From positions 1 through 5,095 of the forward strand of contig DASQLD010000112.1 in assembly GCA_035630195.1 (NCBI GenBank): a stretch of 5,095 nucleotides of DNA. Direction: 5' to 3'. Under the pieces are notes generated by a model. The model ran no database searches, was not told where the DNA came from, and was given only the letters and a program-made list of their open reading frames with translations. This DNA is from DASQDN01 sp035630195. GTDB taxonomy: Bacteria; Acidobacteriota; Terriglobia; Bryobacterales; Bryobacteraceae. This document shows, piece by piece, positions 1 through 4,442 of this stretch. The position numbers and the translations under genes were made by a program. Positions within the stretch are counted from its first letter, which is position 1. Every line of letters starts with the position of its first letter.

Positions 1-1
1 C

Positions 2-217
2 CCCTTTGTAGATGCCTGGCTCAAGGTGTACCCGGATGATCGAGCCGGCGCTCGCAAGTTCCTTGCGGGTTTTGAACATCATCTCGCCAATGAAGGAGCA
101 ATCGGAAGTCTTAGCGAAATCTTCGACGCCGAAGAACCTTATCATCAACGAGGCTGCGTTGCCCAGGCCTGGACTGTCGCGGAAGTACTCCGATGCTGGG
201 TCAAGACTGCAAGCTAA
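2..217 (+). CDS. Amylo-alpha-1,6-glucosidase (glycogen debranching enzyme), C-terminal fragment
   Basis: Only the last 71 residues are in the window; the frame is open from base 2 and stops with TAA at 215-217. The visible end has the closing motif of the GDE_C (alpha/alpha)6-barrel domain: HHLANEGAIGSLSEIFDAEE at visible residues 26-45, then RGCVAQAWTVAEVLR at 50-64. The G-S-x-S-E-I-F-D and Q-A-W-x-V-A-E-x-L-R pattern is characteristic of the family. The Glu of SEIFD (visible residue 39) probably corresponds to the catalytic acid/base glutamate that GDE enzymes carry in this segment; that is inference. Family enzymes hydrolyse alpha-1,6 branch points of glycogen or limit dextrins in the cytoplasm. 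The tail overlaps the convergent radical SAM gene by 17 bases, and no terminator is visible. Other glycoside hydrolases with the same fold are possible but less likely. Confidence 0.85.
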   Translation, partial: PFVDAWLKVYPDDRAGARKFLAGFEHHLANEGAIGSLSEIFDAEEPYHQRGCVAQAWTVAEVLRCWVKTAS

Positions 218-1199
218 AGAGTTCCATCTGTGGGTCACCCATCCATTGTTCGGGCTGATAACCGACAGGCTTTCGGTTCAGTCCGAACCGTTCGCGGGTC
301 TGCTTCATCCGCTCAGACATCATCTCCGGATAGTGCCCGTCGAGAAATGGGCGAACGCCGTAGCGCTCGCGGTACCGGCGCAAGAGACTTGGAAAGCTTT
401 CTTCGAGAAACGGGAAGAAGGCTTTTTGCGCGCAGGGCTTCAGGAAAAGCACGCCGCCCATCATGTACACCGCGCCCGCATTCGCGGCAGCCTCAGCCAC
501 TGCGTTCAGACTTGAGCGCGAGTCATTGATAAGCGGCATGAGTGGACTGCACAGCACACAAACCCGAATGCCTGCGCTCGAAAGCTTCTCGATCGCCTGG
601 AGACGTAAAGCAGGCCGTGGGGCGTACGGCTCTAACTGTCGGGCGAGACGTTCGTTGGTGGTAGTGATTGTCACGAACACGTGCAGGACGTTCCGTTTGC
701 CGATCGCTTCCAACAGGCTGACGTCGCGGCCAACCAAGTCGGATTTAGTCGTAATGCTGAGGGTTCGTCCTCGCTCTTCGAAAAAGACTTCCAAAATTTT
801 TCGGGTGATTCCAAACCTGCGCTCGGCGGGTTGATAAGGGTCGGTTGCGGTCCCGAGGCAGATTCCATCCGCGAGGGGAATGCGCGCGAGTTCCCGCCGG
901 AAGGCGTCCGGATGGAATCGCTTAGCGTATATCTCACGTTCAAATTGTTCGGTCTCGCGCAATTCCATGAACTCGTGGGTGTACCTTGCGTAGCAATATT
1001 TACAGCCGAATTCACAGCCTCGGTAGGGGTTGATGGTCCATTCGAAGGGCATTTTTCGTCCGCTCGCGCGGCCGATGAATCGGCGGGTTTCGAGATCTCG
1101 GTATTCGACGCGACGTTTCGCATCAAGGGGTTGACTCTCGGCAGCAAGTTTTGCGATGCCGACGAGCTTCGTTTGAGAAGCCATTTCGGGAAACATCAC
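201..1199 (-). CDS. SPL/SplB-family radical SAM protein (Rv2578c/PA0069-like)
   Basis: This is a 332-residue cytoplasmic protein of the spore-photoproduct-lyase-like radical SAM group (COG1533). INPYRGCEFGCKYCYAR at 56-72 carries the CX3CX2C [4Fe-4S] motif (Cys62, Cys66, Cys69), whose cluster binds S-adenosylmethionine. Further family signatures are GTATDPYQPAE (116-126), TKSDLVGRDVSLLE (151-164), EPYAPRPALRLQAIEKLSSAG (190-210) and SPLMPLIND (218-226). Members are widespread and their substrate is generally unknown. True spore photoproduct lyase repairs thymine dimers, but that function should not be transferred here, because this non-sporulator-type branch is separate. Additional cysteines at 114, 214, 217 and 256 are not an obvious second cluster motif. 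The start is uncertain: GTG at 1199 is followed directly by ATG at 1196 (Met2), and another ATG lies at 1184 (Met6). No Shine-Dalgarno site sits at a usual distance, and a putative promoter suggests a leaderless start near 1196-1199. It is transcribed divergently from the DinB gene. Confidence 0.9.
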   Translation of the reverse strand: MMFPEMASQTKLVGIAKLAAESQPLDAKRRVEYRDLETRRFIGRASGRKMPFEWTINPYRGCEFGCKYCYARYTHEFMELRETEQFEREIYAKRFHPDAFRRELARIPLADGICLGTATDPYQPAERRFGITRKILEVFFEERGRTLSITTKSDLVGRDVSLLEAIGKRNVLHVFVTITTTNERLARQLEPYAPRPALRLQAIEKLSSAGIRVCVLCSPLMPLINDSRSSLNAVAEAAANAGAVYMMGGVLFLKPCAQKAFFPFLEESFPSLLRRYRERYGVRPFLDGHYPEMMSERMKQTRERFGLNRKPVGYQPEQWMGDPQMELFSLQS

Positions 1200-1204
1200 G
1201 TTGC

Positions 1205-1234
1205 AATATTCGCCTTTTCTTCGCTTAGAGTCAA
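1205..1234 (-). promoter_or_regulatory. Putative promoter of the radical SAM gene
   Basis: On the minus strand a -35-like TTGACT (1229-1234) lies 18 bases upstream of AATATT (1205-1210); reading GAATAT (1206-1211) as the -10 gives 17. A start site about seven bases further on falls at or just before the GTG/ATG start at 1196-1199, so the message would be nearly or fully leaderless. The AAGG further upstream would then not be transcribed. The -35 matches well and the -10 only moderately. Confidence 0.4.
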
Positions 1235-1261
1235 GCGCTGTATTCTCCTTTTATTCGCCTT
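1208..1261. repeat. 9-bp direct repeat in the divergent spacer
   Basis: ATTCGCCTT occurs at 1208-1216 and again at 1253-1261, 45 bp apart, inside the 78-bp spacer between the radical SAM and DinB genes. The first copy overlaps the putative -10 of the minus-strand gene. The second ends five bases before the putative -10 of the DinB gene. Between them is a small inverted repeat, CGCTT (1222-1226) and AAGCG (1233-1237). This could be a paired binding site for a shared regulator, or chance. Confidence 0.3.
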
Positions 1262-1265
1262 GGGG

Positions 1266-1271
1266 TAAACT
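1266..1271 (+). promoter_or_regulatory. Putative -10 box of the DinB gene (leaderless type)
   Basis: TAAACT (TATAAT-like, 4 of 6) ends six bases before the ATG at 1278, which would put the transcription start at or very near the A of the start codon. The -35 position (about 1243-1248, TTCTCC) is poor. The only Shine-Dalgarno-like element, GGGG at 1262-1265, would lie upstream of such a start site, so leaderless translation is the simpler reading. Confidence 0.4.
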
Positions 1272-1277
1272 ATATCC

Positions 1278-1751
1278 ATGACAGCTCAAGAACTCATCTC
1301 GGACCTCCAAATGAGCGAGCAATTTTTTGAGCGCTCTACTCGTTGCTTAACCGAAGAGGATTCATATTACCGGCCAGCGGAAGGTATTTGGACCGTGGCC
1401 CAACAGGTGGCTCATGCAGCGCAAACGGTTGACTGGTTTATAGAAGGAGCTTCACGGCCGGAAGGGTTCGACCTTGATTTTGAGAAGCTTGGCGTGGCAA
1501 TCCGGGGAGTGACCTCATTGACGGAGGCGCGCAAATGGATGGCGACAGCTTACGAAAACGCGAGGAAGTTCTTTGAAGGCAAAACCGATGACGAATTGCT
1601 TCGACCGTTGCCTCCAGGACCCGTAATGGGAGGTGTGCCAATTCTGGGCATTGTTGGGGCAATCACAGATCATTCCGCGCATCATCGCGGGGCACTCACG
1701 ATCTATTCGCGGCTGCTAGGGAAAACGCCGATCATGCCATACGCGGAATAG
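1278..1751 (+). CDS. DinB-family putative metalloprotein
   Basis: This 157-residue protein is the usual length for the DinB/YfiT four-helix-bundle superfamily. The expected three metal-binding histidines are present: His46 in the WTVAQQVAHAAQTVDW segment (38-53), and His132 and His136 in the C-terminal ITDHSAHHRGAL motif (129-140). The N-terminal AQELISDLQMSEQFFERSTRCL helix and the 'YYRPAEGIWT' turn are also typical. Family proteins bind a divalent metal. Some are thiol-transferases or hydrolases, and most have no known reaction. The name comes from DNA-damage induction of a Bacillus homologue and does not prove a role in repair. No signal peptide or membrane segment is seen, so it is cytoplasmic. 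It diverges from the radical SAM gene across a 78-bp spacer. Its TAG stop is three bases from the tail of the convergent DUF6265 gene. The specific substrate is unknown. Confidence 0.9.
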   Translation: MTAQELISDLQMSEQFFERSTRCLTEEDSYYRPAEGIWTVAQQVAHAAQTVDWFIEGASRPEGFDLDFEKLGVAIRGVTSLTEARKWMATAYENARKFFEGKTDDELLRPLPPGPVMGGVPILGIVGAITDHSAHHRGALTIYSRLLGKTPIMPYAE

Positions 1752-1754
1752 AGC

Positions 1755-2243
1755 TCACTTCGCGCGACGATACCCAAACTTCACTTCGCGTGGGGGTGCG
1801 CCTTTCTTCCCGATGAGGACAATGACGTCCACCGAATCGGGACCGGTTCGCTTGAACGTCATACCGTCGAACCATACCTCGTCTTTTGAGATTTTCAGCA
1901 GCGGAAAGGTGACGGTGGCGTCCTTCTCCTCCCAGCCTTTCATATCGGGATGGAAATGCTTGAGCCGCAAAACGAGGCTGCCGTTTTCTTCTGCGATTCG
2001 GAACAGTTCGTAAAATGTGACTTTGTCGTCTTTGACCAGCCGGAACATGCCCATCATGCTTCCGGCCATGGGACTGCTCCAATACTCGTCGGCAGTTCCA
2101 CCTAGAGCGGTACCCTGCCAGTGGCCCTCCAGCCATGCCACATCTTGAATCGTGGCTTGGGGAGATTGCGCCGAAGCTAACGCCGCTGACAATAGAACGG
2201 CAATGAAGCGCGTTAAGCTGAATCGTGTTTTTGTTCTTGGCAT
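1755..2243 (-). CDS. Secreted DUF6265-family protein
   Basis: This 162-residue protein begins with a classical Sec signal peptide: basic MPRTKTRFSLTR, a hydrophobic core FIAVLLSAALA, and a likely cleavage after ASA (about residue 25). The mature part matches the DUF6265 pattern: AWLEGHWQG (36-44), EYWSSPMAGSMMGMFR (53-68), FYEL (77-80) and LKHFHPDMKGWEEKD (94-108). The Trp/Gly-rich opening and predicted beta-strands suggest a small lipocalin-like or THAP4/FABP-like beta-barrel that could bind a hydrophobic ligand; this fold assignment is inference and no reaction is known. The ATG at 2243 is well supported by AGAGGA just upstream and by the signal peptide. Its 5' end overlaps the start of the divergent POTRA gene by 19 bases, so its promoter must lie inside that gene. 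Its stop lies three bases from the DinB stop. Confidence 0.88.
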   Translation of the reverse strand: MPRTKTRFSLTRFIAVLLSAALASAQSPQATIQDVAWLEGHWQGTALGGTADEYWSSPMAGSMMGMFRLVKDDKVTFYELFRIAEENGSLVLRLKHFHPDMKGWEEKDATVTFPLLKISKDEVWFDGMTFKRTGPDSVDVIVLIGKKGAPPREVKFGYRRAK

Positions 2244-3388
2244 TTTTCCTCTGGCAAGCGACGTTTGAACTTGCCAAAATCGACATCCAGGGCCTTACCC
2301 GATTCACCCCGGACGCAGTGCTGCAGACGATTGGCTTGAAGCCGGGCGCGAACGTCGGTAAGGCTTCCTTCGATGACGTATGTCAGAAACTGGTCCGCAG
2401 CGGGTTGTTTGAGGGTTGCGACTGGAAGTATATGCCGACCTCGGCAAGCGGCATCGCTTTAACGTTGCAGCTTAAGGAAGCTCAGGCGCCACAGACAGTT
2501 CGCTTAACTTTGCCCGGCGTATCCGAAAGTCAGCTTTGGGACTGGCTGCGCCAGAACGAGCCACTGGTTCAGAAGACGATGCCGGCATCTGACGATGCTA
2601 TCGAGTTCTACACGCAGGCCATCCGTCGATTTTTGAAGCAAGACGTGGTTTCTTCCATCGATACCAACCTCGAGACGAAGGAGAACATTCTCGTTTTCCG
2701 GCCGGCGAACCTACCAAAAATCGAGTCAATAAAGTTCGAGGGAACGAAAGTGATCGATGCCGCGGTTCTCGAAAAGATTGCCGCACCGATCGCTCAGGGC
2801 ATGTTATTCACCGAGTTCGACGTCACACAGATTCTGGATCTGAATGTCCGTCCTATATACGAGAAGCTCGGGCGCCTGAATGTGAAATTTCCCGCGATCA
2901 AGGCGGCGGGTGGCGCGGTCACCGTGCAAGTGGACGAAGGCGGCGTTTACAAGGTCGGAAAGGTGACGGCAACCGGTGGTAAACCCAGCATCAGCGTCGG
3001 CGAAATCGCAGACTGGCCGGCGATTCGAGCGGCGCTCGATGCGGTGACCGGGGAGCTACGGAATCAAGGCCACCTCAGTGCGCGGTACAAAGTGGATCGG
3101 ACGTTGAACGACTCCGCCGGTACGGTAGATATCAAAGTCGCGTATGAGCCTGGCAAGCGCTTCACCTTCGGGGCGTTGAAGTTGAATGGGCTCAACGCGG
3201 CGCAGGAATCGGCGGTCAGGCGGATCTGGATGTTGCCGGCAGGCGCGCCCATGAATGCCGCGTATGTTGATGAGTTTATTAAGGCGGCGTTCGGCAAGAT
3301 CGGGGAGGAGTACTCGGGCGTCGCGAGCCAAATGGAGCCGGTCGGCGAGAGTGCAGTAGATGTCGTGATCACGTTTCGGCGGCGGTGA
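2225..3388 (+). CDS. POTRA-repeat protein without beta-barrel (BamA/TamA-like periplasmic domains only)
   Basis: This 387-residue protein appears to consist almost wholly of tandem POTRA-like modules (beta-alpha-alpha-beta-beta). They lie at about 17-85 (AKIDIQGLTRF, then SGLFEGC and ALTLQLKEA), 90-160 (weakest), 165-240 (IESIKFEGTKVID, then AVTVQVDEGGVY), 241-312 (KVGKVTATGG, then TVDIKVAYEPGK) and 313-387 (FTFGALKLNGLN, then AVDVVITF). BamA has five POTRAs followed by a roughly 400-residue outer-membrane barrel; here the protein ends right after the last module and the toxin-antitoxin pair follows, so no barrel is encoded downstream. The N-terminus FLFLAFFLWQA is a short hydrophobic signal or anchor without the usual Lys/Arg, so the product is probably periplasmic or inner-membrane tethered. 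GTG at 2225 is the only start after the in-frame TGA at 2219 that retains most of this segment, apart from TTG at 2231 or 2237. No Shine-Dalgarno site is evident. It may act as a chaperone or scaffold for outer-membrane assembly; this is inference. Confidence 0.82.
   Translation: MFLFLAFFLWQATFELAKIDIQGLTRFTPDAVLQTIGLKPGANVGKASFDDVCQKLVRSGLFEGCDWKYMPTSASGIALTLQLKEAQAPQTVRLTLPGVSESQLWDWLRQNEPLVQKTMPASDDAIEFYTQAIRRFLKQDVVSSIDTNLETKENILVFRPANLPKIESIKFEGTKVIDAAVLEKIAAPIAQGMLFTEFDVTQILDLNVRPIYEKLGRLNVKFPAIKAAGGAVTVQVDEGGVYKVGKVTATGGKPSISVGEIADWPAIRAALDAVTGELRNQGHLSARYKVDRTLNDSAGTVDIKVAYEPGKRFTFGALKLNGLNAAQESAVRRIWMLPAGAPMNAAYVDEFIKAAFGKIGEEYSGVASQMEPVGESAVDVVITFRRR
2247..2252 (-). promoter_or_regulatory. 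Ribosome binding site of the DUF6265 gene
   Basis: AGAGGA on the minus strand precedes ATG (2243) by three A residues. It is the clearest Shine-Dalgarno sequence in the window and fixes this start. It lies inside the coding sequence of the divergent POTRA gene, within its signal-peptide codons. Confidence 0.6.
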
Positions 3389-3409
3389 CGTACAAGGTTG
3401 TTGTACAAT
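3389..3409 (+). promoter_or_regulatory. Putative toxin-antitoxin operator and -10 box
   Basis: The 19-base gap after the POTRA stop holds GTACAA (3390-3395), a 5-base spacer and TTGTAC (3401-3406), a perfect inverted repeat. The second arm is also part of the 8-bp palindrome TTGTACAA (3401-3408). The two GTACA cores are 13 bp apart. In E. coli the YefM-YoeB complex represses its own promoter through paired TGTACA-core palindromes about 12 bp apart, so an autoregulatory operator is likely. TACAAT (3404-3409) is a good -10 box within the second site, so bound repressor would block RNA polymerase. No good -35 is seen. Confidence 0.6.
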
Positions 3410-3701
3410 GAATCCCATGGCGATCGAGAAATCTTACTCCGATGTTCGAGCTCACTTGGCTGAGTACATGGATCGAGTTGTCGATGATCGCGATGTTGTC
3501 GTTGTTCGACGCCGAAACGGTAAGAATGTGGCTCTGATCGCCGAAGATGAGCTTTCCTCAATGATGGAAACATTCCATTTGATGTCATCTCCGAAGAACG
3601 CTCAGCGTCTCCTGACCGCGCTTCGCCGCGCGGAAGGCGGATCAACCAAGCCGCAGACTATTGACGAGCTGCGGTCGGACCTTGGCCTTGCTGAGCGATA
3701 A
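3408..3701 (+). CDS. yefM: YefM-type antitoxin (Phd/YefM family)
   Basis: This 97-residue protein is the antitoxin of a type II pair. The N-terminal DNA-binding half has the family pattern KSYSDVRAHLAEYMDRV (8-24), with Arg14 where E. coli YefM has its conserved DNA-contacting Arg, followed by VVVVRRRNGKNVALIAEDEL (30-49). The toxin-neutralising half begins METFHLMSSPKNAQRLLTAL (53-72), closely matching E. coli YefM ([20 protein letters not shown]). It should bind and inactivate YoeB and, alone or in complex, repress the operon. The start is either ATG 3408, weakly served by AAGG at 3394-3397, or ATG 3417 (Met4). The second fits leaderless transcription from the -10 box at 3404-3409 and the usual short N-terminus. 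The tail after residue 80 is slightly longer than in E. coli. The 3' end overlaps the toxin by about 14 bases, as expected for translational coupling. Confidence 0.92.
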   Translation: MNPMAIEKSYSDVRAHLAEYMDRVVDDRDVVVVRRRNGKNVALIAEDELSSMMETFHLMSSPKNAQRLLTALRRAEGGSTKPQTIDELRSDLGLAER

Positions 3702-3957
3702 GAAGACTGCCTTCGAGCCGGAATTTCTGGAAGACCTGCGGTATTGGATTCAAACTGATCGGCGTGTGGCTTTGCGAGTTCTCGATTTAATCGAAGCCAC
3801 GCGCCGCGAGCCCTTCGGCGGTATCGGGAAGCCCGAGCCTCTCAAACATTCGTTCAAAGGCGCCTGGTCACGACGTCTAACGGCTGAGCACAGGATCGTT
3901 TATCGCGTATTCGATGATCGCATCAACTTCTTACAAGCGCGTTTCCATTACGATTAG
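3688..3957 (+). CDS. yoeB: YoeB-type mRNA interferase toxin (Txe/YoeB family)
   Basis: From TTG 3688 the product has 89 residues (E. coli YoeB has 84). It carries the full RelE-fold signature: EDLRYWIQTDRR (15-26), GKPEPLKHSFKGAWSRRLTA (47-66), EHRIVYRVFDD (67-77) and the C-terminal FHYD. The residues used by YoeB for ribosome-dependent mRNA cleavage are all present: Glu50, Arg69, His87 and Tyr88. The enzyme cuts mRNA in the ribosomal A site and stops translation unless bound by the upstream antitoxin. E. coli YoeB ends at the Tyr, whereas this one has one extra Asp. The frame extends upstream to TTG 3661. TTG 3688 is preferred because CGGA at 3676-3679 is eight bases ahead, the overlap with the antitoxin stays short and the length fits; TTG 3682 is also possible. 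The rare start may keep the toxin below the antitoxin. The toxin looks intact. Confidence 0.93.
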   Translation: MLSDKKTAFEPEFLEDLRYWIQTDRRVALRVLDLIEATRREPFGGIGKPEPLKHSFKGAWSRRLTAEHRIVYRVFDDRINFLQARFHYD

Positions 3958-4404
3958 CTAACTCAACTTCCCCTTCACGCGCTCACTCAGCACTTTTCCA
4001 TCGACACGTTTCCCGGCGAGCTTCGCCTGGGCCGCCTTCATCACTTTGCCCATATCTTTCGCTGAAGACGCGCCGGTTTCGGAGATGGCGTCCGCGACCG
4101 CGCGGTCGAATTCTTCCTCGGTAGGCGCTGAGGGAAGGTAAGTTTCAATCATCGCGAGCTCGGCTTCCTCCTTCGTCGCCAGCTCTTCCCGGGCGCCTTT
4201 CCGGAACATGTCAGCCGCTTCTCTTCGCTGCTTGATCATCATGTTGAGGATCTGCATCTCTGTCGCTTCATCAAGCGGCTTCATGCTGTCAACCTCATGC
4301 TTCTTCAGCGCGGTCTTCATCATGCGAAGAGTACCGAGCCGGGCCTCGTCTTTCGCCTTCATTGCGGCGACCATCTCGGTCTGCAAACGTTCGAGTAAAG
4401 CCAT
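3958..4404 (-). CDS. yqeY: GatB/YqeY domain-containing protein
   Basis: This 148-residue protein is the typical full length of the stand-alone YqeY family. It is largely helical: ALLERLQTEMVAAMKAKDE (2-20), RLGTLRMMKTALKKHEVD (22-39), KQRREAADMFRKGAREELA (58-76) and IETYLPSAPTEEEFDRAV (86-103). Then come the conserved SAKDMGKVMKAAQAKLAGK (114-132) and VDGKVLSERVKGKL (134-147). YqeY resembles the tail domain of GatB, the amidotransferase subunit that recognises tRNA during Glu-tRNA(Gln)/Asp-tRNA(Asn) transamidation. The free-standing protein may bind tRNA, but its role is not established. It often accompanies rpsU, dnaG and rpoD; here it stands alone. ATG 4404 is the natural start. No Shine-Dalgarno site is visible, and TAGAAT ends ten bases upstream, so the leader would be very short. 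Its TAG stop touches the toxin's TAG with no base between. Confidence 0.93.
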   Translation of the reverse strand: MALLERLQTEMVAAMKAKDEARLGTLRMMKTALKKHEVDSMKPLDEATEMQILNMMIKQRREAADMFRKGAREELATKEEAELAMIETYLPSAPTEEEFDRAVADAISETGASSAKDMGKVMKAAQAKLAGKRVDGKVLSERVKGKLS

Positions 4405-4413
4405 ACCGTCTGT

Positions 4414-4420
4414 TATTCTA
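4414..4420. promoter_or_regulatory. Overlapping back-to-back -10 boxes (putative bidirectional promoter)
   Basis: Within the 38-bp divergent spacer 4405-4442, TATTCT (4414-4419) fits TANNNT on the plus strand and TAGAAT (4415-4420) fits it on the minus strand, offset by one base. Expected start sites are about 4426 for the aminotransferase and about 4408 for yqeY. No convincing -35 is seen either way, and the minus-strand box is the better match. Confidence 0.4.
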
Positions 4421-4442
4421 GTGGATTACCGCTCGAACTCCC

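Noticed and set aside
227..243. GGGT/ACCC inverted repeat near 232-240 as a terminator for the debranching enzyme gene
   Set aside because: The loop would be one base, there is no U-run, and it lies within the radical SAM coding sequence.
12..515. Open frame of 167 codons on the plus strand at the window start
   Set aside because: It runs across the debranching-enzyme tail and antisense to the radical SAM C-terminus, with no recognisable domain.
681..1268. Open frame of 195 codons on the plus strand, antisense to the radical SAM gene
   Set aside because: It lies fully opposite a gene with clear family motifs, has no recognisable domain and mirrors the codon bias of the real gene.
1732..2307. 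Open frame of 191 codons on the minus strand over the DUF6265 gene
   Set aside because: It is in a different frame of the same strand. The DUF6265 frame has the signal peptide, the Shine-Dalgarno site and conserved motifs; this one is Arg/His-rich without recognisable structure.
2225..3388. POTRA gene as a frameshifted or degraded bamA
   Set aside because: The reading frame is uninterrupted, it ends after a complete final module, and the next 19 bases and the following genes hold no barrel sequence.
3064..3645. Open frame of 193 codons on the minus strand across the POTRA and antitoxin genes
   Set aside because: It spans two well-supported plus-strand genes and the operator region, and shows no family motif; a shadow frame.
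3661..3687. Extension of the toxin upstream to TTG 3661
   Set aside because: It would add nine residues absent from YoeB homologues and lengthen the antitoxin overlap; the shorter TTG start fits family length.
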